Positions 32,959-45,482 of a stretch of 64,000 nt of DNA are shown one piece after another (position 1 is the first letter of the stretch; the number at the start of each line of letters is the position of its first letter). This stretch comes from Didymodactylos carnosus. Taxonomy: Eukaryota > Rotifera > Eurotatoria > Philodinida > Philodinidae. A program made the position numbers and the translations under genes. Below the pieces are notes generated by a model, which had not been told where the DNA came from, did not search any database, and worked only from the letters and a program-made list of their open reading frames with translations. The stretch spans positions 1-64,000 of the forward strand of contig CAJNOQ010000034.1 in assembly GCA_905250885.1 (NCBI GenBank), given 5' to 3'.

Positions 32959-35390
32959 GTCCTCGTGTTTTTCAAAATCACTTTTTTGAAAAAGATACAC
33001 TGTCATTTTCCAGATTTCTCGTCTATCTTAATTGGTACAACACTCGAACTGATCTTGGAACGGTGAAAACACTTGTGGTTATGACTTGTGAGTTCTGGAT
33101 TTTCTGTTTTTGTCTTGGTTTTTGAAAAATAAAAAAGATTTCAAAAAAATTTAGTATCTTTCGAACTCTTGAAATAAAATTTATGGGAAAAAATGGCCGC
33201 GTCCTTTTCTTCCTTGTTTTTTCTTACGGACATTCGACACAATAGTCCGTTTCGAGCTCCCGTTTTTTTTGGAAAAGTTCGGAAGATCGGATATTCGGAA
33301 CGGTAACAAAAAAAAATCGGGATGTTAGGAATAAAAGTCGCCTGGGTATACGGAACGGCATAAGCCATGGTTTTTTAGTGTTTTGGTATTCAAAAATGTC
33401 TGGATGTTCGTAACAATTTCTCACGTTTTGTTACGAACATCCGCTCTTTTTCTGTTACGAACATCCATACTCTTCATTCCGAACATCCGGAAAAACGATT
33501 TTATGCTATATAGACCCGATTTCCAGCATCCCGTCACTTGGTCGAGTGTTCGAAAGACCAAGGACGAAAAAGAACTGCCCCGAAAAAATAACGAAAACAA
33601 AATGGCAAAAATTCTACTCTATTAAGTCTTAGCCACAAGTATTTTTCTAATCTAGGTAAGACTAATATTGCATAAAAACTCGGTCAGGATTCCGTGTTTT
33701 GTGACGAAAATAGATTACTGGTGAGGGGAGGAGCTCATAATAGAAAAGTGCGCTCGAGACAACTGTAGCTATTAGTTTTCATTCGTAATCAGACAACTTA
33801 TCTGATTTCTTTAATTTATTCTTATTTTATTTCTCGTCTAAAAACACTTATTCTCTTCATACAAATAACCAAAAAAAAAACGCGTTGTGATAAGACAAGT
33901 AATAAACAACAACAACAACAACAACAATGGATATAACAATCAATTTCAAGTCATAATAAAGGTTATGGGAGAAGAAAAAAATAAAAAAATAAAAGATAAT
34001 CGTCTTTTGTTTCGTATTTTCTCTAGTTTCTGTGCAAAAAATCAAAATCACCAGGAAGGAGAAAGAGAGAAAAAGAAAACTTGTGTATGCAATACTATTT
34101 GAAGATATATATGAACAGCAATGGCAGCAGAGAGAAAAAAAATGAGCAATGCCGTTCTACTGAAGAAAATTAAAATTGAATTAATATTTTCCACCACTCT
34201 TCTCTTCACTAAACATTCGTAGTGCTGGGCAAAAAAAAAAAGAAGAAAAATCGACGACATAATCACATGAGTTCGTGAAAGGCTCGTAGTACAATCACCA
34301 TGTTCAATTTCATGTTCAACAAAAAGCCGCAAGAAAAAAAATAAAAATGAGTTTAGAAAAATATATGCCTATAACATTCAGTCGTTTTTATCAAGCCAAA
34401 AAAAAAGGAATACATACACTCACACACAGAAGAAGAAAAAAGTCGCAATACGTCTTGACGAGGGAATGTCGTTTACAATAAGAAATATATGTGTAATGTA
34501 ACAACAAAATACATCAAAAACAAAAAAAACTTAAAACTGTCAGTAACGATTAGACTTTCTCATCATCATCCATCCCTTATGTTACGGCAACAGTTCTCTT
34601 AATCTTTGAAAAACTGTCAAATCCATAATAGATACGTATGCATAAAAAAAACTATTTATAAGAAAATGAAATAAAGTTGCAGTCTAATTTTGCTTTTTAA
34701 AAGCAGACATTATGTTTCTTGATTAAATTTAGGAATAGAAAGGCAAAAAAACACCATAACATACATATATAGAGAAAGAAGCATTTTCAAACACAAAAAA
34801 AAACACATTTTCAAAATATATTATGGGCCAAAGTAAATAATTTCACTTGCCCTAAATGTGCATGTATTGAAAACGATGTATCGATTTTTTTTTTTTTTTG
34901 TTGTGAAAAAGAAAACAGTAAACGACGCTAACCTATTCAAAGGCGAAAGGAAAATGGTTAATAAACAAAAGAAAAAGAAACAAAGAGCAATCAACACACA
35001 CGAGAAAAATAGAATATTTTTTTAGTTTCAGATGTTTTCAAAAAATTTTTTTTTTGTTTGTTTCTTATACAAACATCAAAGATATATATTTTTTTATTCA
35101 TTTCATTGTTTTTTTTTGTTTTTTTTTTGTTCTGTTTGGATATGCGTGTGTTTAAAATTGTTCAAAAGAGAACTAATGACAAGAACAAATAAACGAGAGA
35201 AATAGTGGTACAAGAACGAGAAAACGAAAGTTCGTATACACAAGGTTGAATCGTCGAGAACAAATACATAAATAAATAAACAAACAAAATAGTTAACAGT
35301 AGGGAGAAAAAATTCATACAAGACAACGAAGAAGAAAAAATTCATCTGTCAGATTTCGGGCAAAAAAATTGTATCATCTTTCTTTTTCTT
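32959..35390. other. intergenic and 3' flank of TENT5, low complexity
   Basis: 33130-33640 contains an unassigned repeat with GTTACGAACATCC motifs (see separate entry). 33640-35390 is A/T-run-rich with an (AAC)n microsatellite near 33905-33926. This is the 3' side of the minus-strand TENT5 gene; a minus-strand AATAAA (TTTATT at about 35092) lies about 295 bp past its stop. No gene was recognised. Confidence 0.4.
33402..33490. repeat. hairpin and direct repeats of GTTACGAACATCC
   Basis: GGATGTTCGTAACA (33402-33415) faces TGTTACGAACATCC (33429-33442) across a 13-bp loop. The same 14-mer recurs directly at 33453-33466, and a variant is at 33477-33490. Related TTCGGAACGG motifs lie at 33290-33360. 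Probably the end of a degraded MITE. Confidence 0.5.
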
Positions 35391-37989
35391 TCAGGAATGA
35401 TATTTTCTTTCCAAATTTTGTTGTGGAAATTTGTTATGTTGCTGTCTCACATTTATATTTGACATTTGATTTCGTTTATGAAATGTATTATTATTATTAT
35501 TGATATTGTTGCTGTTGTAACTAGCATAAACATATTGATTTTGATTTCGATGATGTTGATAATAATAATGACTATTGTACGAACGATTTCGTTGTGGTGA
35601 TGATGAACGCGAACCGGAAGATGTAGAACTGGCACTAGACGATGATGAATAATAAATATGATGTTGTTGTAATTTCATTGTTGCACGATTATCAAACGGT
35701 AACGATAAACGTCTACATTCATCAAAATACTGTCGTCTCAAATGATAAATATACTGTAAAATTGCCCCTTTATCATCTTTAAATAGACACACAGTCGATG
35801 CACTTATTGTTCGTGCTAAATAATCCAAAAAAATAACACATATTATAATTCAAATAATTTGTTGAACCGAAATGTGACTCGATATAACCACGTAAAATAT
35901 ATACTTGTTCATCTAAAGATTTATAATCAATAAAAAATCGTGAGCACATATATTTTTCCATTTTTGATAACGTTAAACGATCAGCCGGTACAAAACCACG
36001 TGCTAATAAATTACAATATTTTAATAATCCACCACCACGCATTTGCTCAGGTTCATAGGTTGAGATCAATTTGTTATTCAGATGATTAATAGCTGCATTA
36101 ATGTCGTTATAAACACTGTAAACATCAATAATTAGATCATTTGATGTTGCTGCTTTCGTAATTGGAACAGGAGTAGTTGGTGGAGAAGCGGGTGTTAAAA
36201 AAATTGTATGATTATCATCGTCGTCTTCATCTTCTTCATCCATCACAATTCCATCGTCACTACTGTCATTTTCATGCACCGATATATGAAACTGTAATAA
36301 ATTATCACCATTATCAAATTTTTTTGCATTATCATTTAAAACATTTTCGTCGTTGTCTTCTTTCGACTCAAGACAATTCACTAGATAAAAGAAACGAAAG
36401 AAATTAGATATGTAAAGTTAGCCATTATGTATAGAAAAATATCTTTAATGAGCGTATAATGAAAAGAGACAGATATTCTCTATTTTAAGGTAAAACCAGA
36501 ACCATATATTTGAATAAAAAATGTTTACATTAAATTCACAATTTAGACTAAACGTCCCTATATCCCCTCTTTTACTTAAACTTTCTACACATATTTGTGA
36601 AAATACACTGTGAAGTTTTCATATAGCCAGTATTGTTTATGTTATCAGCTTTCATTTTAATTCCCCCATGTGATTCTAGGAGAATAGTGGACAAATAGCT
36701 GTCTTGTATATATATATATATATATACATTAGACATCGGACAAGGCTTCGTCACTAACTACAAGTTTTAGTCTCACAATTTACATCCTAGTGAACTTTTA
36801 GACTTCACATAACCTTAACAAAAAATAGATTTATCACACTTCTAAAGAGCAACATGTATAAAACAACAGATACTTACCATAGGCATCGGAAACATTTGAT
36901 ATTGTTGTTATTGTCGCTAATGTTGATGAATATGTCTGACATTTTCCCGTTTCTTCTTGTTCATTTTCATCATCATGTAATGTTGATAGAATGGGTGATC
37001 TTGAAAGTGGTGTAAAAAATCCAAATGTTAAATCTTGTCCATCATCACTGTTCACATTCATTTCACTATTATCATTTAAATCTTGCTGTTGTCGTTTAAT
37101 TATATTTAATCCATTAATTGCTTGTACCGTTAAATTTTTTGTTGTTATTGTTTTTGTTATCGATGATATTGATGGACATATCGATTTTGTGTTAGGTAAA
37201 ATAAATTCTTGTTTTGTTAATGTTGTTGGTGAAAAAGTTAATAGTGGATCAAGTACAATTTGAAATGAATCAACTGAAAATTGCCATTGACGTTTTAATT
37301 TTTCAACAAATTTTAATTCTAAATTTTGTCCCGATGGATTTTGCAATGATAATAATGCCCAAGAATCGTTGTCATGCGTTATTTTTATATTTTTATTTGA
37401 ATATGCATCAATTAACGATGATATATAATGATGTGAATAATCGTCTTGTTTATTATTTATAAAATACGATAGTAAACATTCACAGACAATATATTTGATT
37501 ATTGTCCATACATCACATGTATGCGATTCAGATTTTGAAAATAGATTTGTTTTTTGTTCACTATTTAATGGTGATTTAACAAAAAATAATATATCTAAAT
37601 CACGATAGACAAAATCATCATCAGTTGTTAATACATACGATGCTGCACCACCATTTAAACGTATACTATCGATTTCAATATTATTGGACAAAAAATTTTG
37701 TTTGAATTCGACGAATAAATTCTTTTGGTATAATAGATAATGTTGAATAAGGCGTTTGAGATGATTGTGTAGGATAAACGGATATTGGACGATCTAATAC
37801 TTTTTTCAATTTATCAATTTGTTCAGTAGTTAATTGAGTTTTATTTGATGATAATAATGGTAGAGTTGATGGTAACGTGGGTGTACTTTGAATAATACTT
37901 GATGAATTGTTGTTATTTATATTATTATTCGTTATTGTTTGACGAGGATTACGACGATTATTATTGTTTCGGTTGTTGATATTATGCAT
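35391..37989 (-). CDS. TENT5: TENT5/FAM46 terminal nucleotidyltransferase, with two one-base frameshifts
   Basis: The minus strand encodes a FAM46/TENT5 non-canonical poly(A) polymerase, an enzyme that extends mRNA 3' ends. Exon 1 runs 37989-36878. An intron (36381-36877, phase 1) follows; exon 2 runs from 36380 to the stop at 35391. Family motifs: RLNGGAASYVL and YRDLDILF (the GG...DxD metal-binding site), DSWALLSLQNPSGQNLELKF, QFSVDSFQIVLDPLL, RGGGLLKYCNLLARGF, YMCSRFFIDY, ASTVCLF. The N-terminus is Asn-rich, and the C-terminus is Ser/Asn/His-rich (about 90 aa). About 170 low-complexity residues split the domain between LLTFSP and VYSVYNDINAAINHLNNKL. The frame shifts twice: in a run of six T (about 37684-37689) and in a run of seven T (about 35827-35833). 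One T fewer in each restores the conserved protein. Assembly error, polymorphism or early decay are all possible. Confidence 0.85.
36702..36728. repeat. (TA)n microsatellite in TENT5 intron
   Basis: A run of about 11 TA units lies in the intron of the TENT5 gene. Confidence 0.8.
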
Positions 37990-40508
37990 ATTTTTCTCCT
38001 TTTCGATTACAAGAAGTAGCAGCCGGTTAAAAATCGCGGCAGCTTTTTGAAAATTGGATATAGATAAATATCGACTAAATATCTTATAATAACAAAAAAT
38101 TGAATTAATTTGATGAAATCGATTATATTTGATATCGCTTGAAAGAACGATTTATTGCTATTATTTTTTTATCTAAAACACGAAAAAAACAGAATTAAAA
38201 AAAAAATAAAGATTTAATAATAATAAAAAAAGGATGAGAAATCAGAAAGGTGTGGTCAAGCAGAAGAAGCTATGTCAGTTATATTAGTCATAACGATATA
38301 AGTATCTCAGGTTTTGTCTATTTCTATAGACGATTCGATCCTCTCATCCTTCGAAAAAGAAAAACTCATAAAACAATGTATGGAAGAGGATGAGTTAGTT
38401 ATATTTGCCCAAATAGGCTCTTTAAAACAGTTTTCTACATTATGACTTCTAATTTACATAATCTCGTTTACCGTTTATAAATAAGCAGTATCATAAGTAA
38501 AAATGTTTTTAGGAAAAGTTCTCTTTAAAAATAATACCGAAAGGGAATTTTTTGTGACAATGTAAGACATATTTATATACTTCATCGATGTCAGTGAGAA
38601 AAAGAACAATAAGCGTCAGATTTGTCACTGAATATAGTATTGCACAATTCAAAAAAATAAGAGTAAAGAATAGAGGGCATTAAAAAAAGAAGGCACACAC
38701 ACATACACATTTGTTTTCAAAAATCATTCTTTTTTTTATGTTTCATAATATATGTAATTTGACACGCAAACTGGTCTACATTATATTTTAGGTTTAACGC
38801 TTAGACTAGAAAAGAAACATATTTAAGCCTTTCCCTCTTAGTCTAGGAAAAAAGAATCAGTCAATTGATTTACAAGAAACCGTTAGGCATAAATAGATAA
38901 TTAAATATCTATGTAGTTCATATTGTAAAGATTAGATTTATCTTGTGATCTTCGTTAACTCAAAAAGAATGGAGACTTTCGCGGTTATCAAAAAAAGTAT
39001 TATATATATATATATAAAAGGGGGAGGAAAAAATGTTTACTCTACTTATTTTAGAAAATAAGATCCCACAGCAACATCATTCCCTGTAAATCTTAACAGT
39101 CATTTTTGTGATTGATAATTATGTGAAAAAATGACGGGCATAATATGGTGATCCATTAAAATAAGTCAGACAGTGACTGACACTAAGGCAAAATTTTCTC
39201 ATGTCTGATAAGCAATGGCTTTAAAACATTAACGAAAAAAAACAAGCAAGCATTTCTACTTTAGCAACATCGAAAATACATTTTTTATTTTTATTTTTTG
39301 TTAGTCCGATAAAAACAAATAGCTTAAATAGCTATCGATTTGTTTCTGTTGAACAACAGATGGATGGAAAATAAGGCAACCTGTCTTTTTCCAAGGTTAT
39401 AAATAGAAAGAGAACATAGTTCCACTTATAATCTGATGTGTATTAATGTTTCTTTCGGTAAAAATACTCATTTAATATTTGTTGTATTTTGCTAGATAAA
39501 ACTAAAACAACTATATACTCTGTCATTTTGAAATGTACTCAGTTATACAGAAAAATAAAAGATAAAGATTATTTTTCTTACACTTCAGAAAATAAAAACT
39601 GCAAATTTCTTCAAATCAAGTACACTAAGACCTTGATAAATGAGTAAGCATAAAATATAGTTAGTTCAAATTATTTGAGTGTAATTCCACTCGCTGCTAA
39701 TAGTGACAAATTAAAAAACAATTTGTCTCAAACATTTTCTTATCTCAAAGTGACTAATATCTAAAACTTTCTCAGGATTTTCTATACTTTTAGGACTGGA
39801 CATTGAAGTACTACAAAATATTATCATCTCGCCTGTATGTGTCGTTACAAAATTGTTTCTATGGAAACGATCGTTCGCGATCTTTTATCGTTTTTTGAGT
39901 GTTTCTTTGTGCATGAAAATTTTCATTGTCTTTGAAGCAAAGATAAACACAAACAAAATAAGTCTTTGTTGTTTTCGAGGCTTCTCGTCACGAAATAAAC
40001 ATGAATTATTTCAAGTCTGAGTATTGTATGATGAAATTATTTGATATTTAGTGAAAATACAACGTGCAAGACTAGATGGGAAATGGTCTATAAAACGATT
40101 GACACGTACGTTATTAATCTAAGAGTTCAGTCACTTTTCCAACTAATAAAACGGGTCGGAAAAGTGGATGACTTTTAGGTGAACGAACTCTTGACATAAT
40201 TTTTAGTGTCATCATGAAACACGCAAAATAGAAAAAAAATAAAGGAAAAGGTAGGGATATATTTACATATACGCTTATATATATCTATATTCATTATGGT
40301 CTGACTGGGAAGAGAAAAAATTTGATTTGCTCTAAAAAGTAGCCAATGAAAATGTACATACTCAGCCTCTGCGTAAATCATGTGATTTACGATAAGTAAT
40401 ACACTATTAATAATTGAAATGACATTTTTGAAAAATGTCAGGGACTTTTCTCTAGTAGGAAAAGGGGGGGGACTTTAAAAGGAACAGTTCTAGCAGATGT
40501 CATCGGAA
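37990..40508. other. intergenic, upstream of TENT5
   Basis: 2.5 kb of AT-rich DNA 5' of the minus-strand TENT5 gene; its promoter should lie in the first few hundred bases. Includes a (TA)n tract near 39001-39016. No gene or mobile element was recognised. Confidence 0.35.
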
Positions 40509-40952
40509 TAGAGTTTTGCGGGTTTAACCCAATCCTGATTCCGAACTCGCGGGTTCGCATTCGTGATGAGTTCAGTTCTTCTAAACGGGTTCGGGATCAG
40601 GTTTGTTTCCGATTCCAATTCTTCTAGTTTGATATAGGGGAGATAAGAGACAATTCTAAATAAATAAAAAAGAATGGAAAATAAGGAAAACGGACGGATG
40701 TTTCGCACTAGACATACAACTGACCAAGTGAATTTTATTCTTGTATCTCTACGAGTAGAAATTTACTAATGTTAAAATGAAAGAGAACACTACTTCACTA
40801 AAAAAAATATTTCGCGTTCGGGACGGATTTTATTTGAAAAAATCGGGTTCGAAATCCCGAAAAAGTTCTGGCGGGTTCGGGTTCAGGATGGGTTTCAGTT
40901 CATCTGAACGGGTTCGGGACGAGTTCGAAAACCTCAAATCCGCAAGACTCTA
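40509..40952. mobile_element. non-autonomous hAT-like element, 444 bp
   Basis: Ends TAGAGTTTTGCGGGTTT ... AAATCCGCAAGACTCTA. They are flanked by near-identical 8-bp duplications, CATCGGAA (40501-40508) and CATCGGAG (40953-40960). Subterminal regions are rich in GCGGGTTCGGGTTC-type blocks, unlike the AT-rich surroundings. No transposase frame. hAT superfamily is inferred from the TAGAG ends and the 8-bp duplication. Confidence 0.75.
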
Positions 40953-43900
40953 CATCGGAGTGACAAGCAATCATTGACTTCTAAATTGTGAGTAACTTAA
41001 GGTTGTGTAGTTTCAAACTAGTGGTAAATATGCAATCAAAAGATAACTCAAAGAGCCAGAGAGGAATATGAAGAGGTTTTCCCTAATCAAAAACTATTGT
41101 TCAAGTATTCTAAGTTAATATAAATAGATTTCTTGCTAACATGAAAAACCATAGAAATGTAATCTTAAAACAAGAGAAAATACATACATAACTTTTCTTT
41201 GGGACGGGGGGGCTCTGTGATGACATTGATTTATATCTTATTTTCTATACATCTGTTTAGCGTCCGTTCGGAAACAAACCACATACTATATAAAATGACA
41301 AAAAGAGTTAGAACAATGTATACAGGCAATTTAATGTTTTGCTTTTTCCATGCATTTATTGTATTTTCGTCGAAGAATAGAACAGGTGGGAATGAATCTT
41401 TTCGTCAATATTCAAAATGGTAGAATACGAAAAAAAGTGATGAAGATTTTTTTTCTACGTCGGTTATTAATCATCAATAATCATATAAAAAATATGTACT
41501 TTTCTGTCGAGGCAGAAGTTAGTCTTTTCGACATTAGAGCTGTTCCTTCGCATGATGAATAAGATTAAATATAACTGTTTCTTTCTTCGAAACATGTTTT
41601 TTCTTCAGAAACGTTTAGAAAATGTTTTCTCTGAAGATCGACATTTTTTGAGAGCAATTTGACACTCTTCTTGTATAGACGATACTGTGGCAACTTTATA
41701 AGTGTGTATTTAAGCATGACTAGTAATAAAAAAGAAATGGTAATAATAATTGTTAAATATATTAAATTAGAACGAAAAAAAATTTGAAAAATGGATATGG
41801 AAGAAGTCCAAAACTTAGTAGATATTGGGATGACGAAAATCTCACGATGAAAGCTCAAAGTCATGTTTCTATGAAGCGTGACGTTTAGTTGGCCGTTTGT
41901 AATCTGATTGGAAAAAATGCGATAAACTTATCACAAAAATTCTCATACGAAATGTCGACAGCATGAAAGTGAAGTTCTAAAATATCTAGTCTATTATTCA
42001 ACTCTAGAAGATATTTATACTAAACTTTTACAATTATCATATAAGATCAGATTGATAACACTAAAAAGATTATAAATAGTCTAATAAATTATGCTGTGTC
42101 AATTGCACTCAACTCTTCCCAAGCGTCAAAAAAAAATCTAGTATCGCCCGATTCATCTAGATTACTAGATTTCTACTCGATTGCAACTACTGTGTAACGA
42201 CAATGAAAATCTAGTAATTGGGCGATTACTAGATTTTTTCTAGTTGCAACTATCGATTTATCACCCGATAATCGATCGATTTAATTATTACTAGATGCAC
42301 CTGCAGACGCATCTAGTTAAAAGTCCCTTTTTCAACTAGTAATCTGGATGGCAACTAGTCGTGTATCGCTCGATTATAGACGAAATGCATCTAGATTTTT
42401 CCCATAGGTGATATTTGCTTGAGTTTGACTGAATGTACGGCAATGCTGATATTTTATCTATATCGTTTTGGAAAAAATCGATTTTTTATTTATATTTATC
42501 CTTTTTTAACGTTGTCATGTCACATCATAGAGATAGAAAAATAAACCGCATAAAACTAGTACATATTTCAAGGTAGAATAAAATCTTGTGTTCGTTGTTT
42601 TTTATATCTATCTATATGCTGTTATTGTCCTTGGTTAAGGCAGGAACGACAGAAATGAATATGTGTAATTATATATTATATGACAGAAAAACAACCTACA
42701 AATCCTATTATGTATAAACGTTTCATTCACGAATTTCTTGCAACGCTTCTCGTATTTTAAATACTGCCTTATCATATTCCTGCTAAATTACTATATTTTT
42801 GTCTTATATTCTTTTTTACCATGCTTAAAGTGTTGTATCTGTGCTTCCATTCGTAGCTTTGAGGATTCAATGGGATTCATATTCGTGCTTACAGAGTATT
42901 ACATTATATTACTTTTTCATAAAAACTCAATTTAATTAATTTGTCTCATTAGTTATACAAAGACATCTAACCTCTTATATAATAATCTACACTGTTAGAC
43001 CCCGCATAAGAGGTGGATACATACTGTCTATCTATTAAAAGAATAGGCTTGCCTATTTTCTGAATTACTCAAGAATGAGAAAAGATAGGGAGTTGTAGTT
43101 TTCACCGTGTATAGCCAAGACGCAGAAGTGTCTTTTTGTATGAGAAAACAAATCTCGAAATCCTTGTTTTTTCGAAACGGATTTTCAGAAGATCTTAATT
43201 AGCAATATATGGACCTTTTTACATGTGTAGATAGCCTGAGGTATCCTCTTTAAAATGAAAGCAAAGTGAAACCTTGTTGTTGAATCGTTCAACTGCCATA
43301 ACGGTTAAAAATAAACTGTGATACATCCACTTCTATTCATGGTATGGTTAATTTTTTCCTGTTGTTATTATAAACAAACAAAATGACATGTAACAAACAA
43401 ATACATCAGTTTTCTACTTCTACCTGTGATAATTCGTTTCGCGTTTCAACTTCGCAACGTCTCCTCTTGTTTTCAAATTACATTAGAAACAGTCTTTTAA
43501 TGCTGTTTTCAGTCCAGTGAGCCGCTAGATGAACGATATTTTTTACCAATTATATATAGTCAATACAGAATGCAATAGTAGCTGTTCATGTGAAAACCAA
43601 CCATATTTTATCTTTTGTATTTTAGCAGCTTCCTCAACCCTTTTCCTCCTAGCCCGGTCACTGCAACGACCATTTATAAAAATGTAACAGTAAAAAACGA
43701 GACATCGAATCCAAAGCCTTTCAAGACGTTATTTATTGCAAACCCCATAAGCTATCAATCGTTAAAATATTTTCTTCCATCACTTTGCCTTCGCGAAACT
43801 GAATTTTAGAAGCTCTGCTTGGATTGCTATGAGGAGTAAAGGATTAATCTGTAGCTACGATTCGGTTCGTTCCACAAAAGTACAACATTTTTAAAAACAC

Positions 43901-45482
43901 TGTTACTTGATTTTCTAATTTTCAAGAATCAGTGCGTCAAGCAATAGTGGCGTTCAAACATTTATTATCACTCACAGGCAATACAAGCACAGTTCAGGCT
44001 ACCAGAGATTAAATCTACACCCAGCCTGTCAGTAGTATGAATGCCCGCATTGTCTTAGCCAGCGCTTCGTTACGTCATTTAGCAGTATCTTTTACACCAT
44101 AGTGATACGGATGTTCTCATTAGCGTGCACTATACGTGGCTCTTTCTATCTCTTATTTTCTTAGATTGCACTGATTTGTGCTTTCTTGTGCGCCATTCTG
44201 AAGCTATTTTGTGCTCTTAAAAGCCAGAGAAAATGATGATCGTTTGACGAACGAACTCTTATACTTGAAGGAAAGCGCATGAATATATATAGGTGGTATA
44301 AGGGTATCAACAACAAGAAACAATAGGTGAAAATGTAGTTTTATTCTATTTTAATCTTTTGATCAATTATTTGAAAAAGACGTGGTCATTCTAGAAACGA
44401 TTGTTACAATGTAACAGGAAGGATAAAAGGAAGAAAGAACACAGAAAATGACAAATTGATTCCGTATGTATAAGGACTTACGTGTCCAATTGAGGAAGAT
44501 GTTGTACTTATCGTGATGGATTGATAGAATATACATTATTGATCTAACGATGTTGTGGAATATTATTTCATTCCCAATATGAAATGGAAAAAGAAAAGAT
44601 CGAAAAGGGCCAAATGAGGTCATGTTAACATTGTGCAAAAGAGCGAAACATCTATTTCTTTGCATTGCAACGCATAAACAGTTAATTTTGTACAATATCC
44701 TTGTTTTCCCTTTAGGATAAAAGACAAAAAATATTATGCACAATTAAAAGACATAGAGCGCGATAAATATAGATACTCTATATATAATATAGATTCAGAG
44801 ATATTATCTTTTAGTATTGTTATTGTATCATTAATCTACACACATATCAAGACAAAAGTGGCTTAGGTCATGAAGTCTCTTACTGAAGAATGACTCACTC
44901 AAACCTAAATCTAAACCGCAGAAAAGATTATTTTCAGAAACCAGGATCTATTCTGCTATTTTCTACAACATTTCTAGGGACGGACCGAGGAGATGAGTTA
45001 TTCGATCACACTTTCAGTCAAGAAACTACTATAACATTTTCGAAAATGGAAATAAATTTTTTACTGCGTCTGAAGAGAAGGCTATTTATACATACTTCTC
45101 AAATTTTAGCTGATGATACATCAAATACTCGAAGAAAAATTAGCAATAAAGCTAGAAATTATATCGTTGAAGCAAAAATTGGTTAACAAGGAGAAAAGAT
45201 TTTTCCTCACATACGTAGTTATACTTGTAAAATTACATACGTGATATTCCATAGAGATGGATGAGTAATTTATTGAGTACGAGTACTTGATGATCGTCAA
45301 TAATCGGACACAAATTATTGAGTTTCAGCACGATTAATTTTATTATCGATTAAGTTTGGTAGGTTGCTATTCTTGGAATTTTGCTACAATTCGAGTACTT
45401 TCAATTGTTCCACTATTCTTTAATTTTTTAGGTGGATATACAGTAAATCACGTATGTTCAATACTTTTTTGTGATCATTATT
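40953..45482. other. long gene-poor stretch
   Basis: About 4.5 kb without a gene I can support. Apart from the CTAGTAATC repeat element at 42123-42405, it is ordinary AT-rich DNA. Short frames at 41199-41864, 43615-43809, 44363-44743 and 44890-45186 show no family resemblance or splice context. Confidence 0.4.
42123..42405. repeat. MITE-like element with repeated CTAGTAATC / GATTACTAG motifs
   Basis: The left end, AAAATCTAGTATCGCCCGAT, and the right end, ATCGCTCGATTATAGACGAA followed by ATGCATCTAGATTTTT, are loosely inverted. The interior has many copies of CTAGTAATC, GATTACTAG, ATCTAGAT and TTGCAACTA in both orientations. Short internal inverted motifs without coding capacity suggest a small non-autonomous DNA element. 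Confidence 0.45.

Noticed and set aside
32742-33125. 127-aa frame across the right arm of the 30.6-33.0 kb transposon
   Set aside because: Most of it is inverted-arm sequence that also occurs reversed on the left. No protein family resemblance.
44890-45186. 98-aa frame MTHSNLNLNRRKDYF...
   Set aside because: No splice context, poly(A) signal or recognisable family. Could be a gene, but the support is too weak to list.
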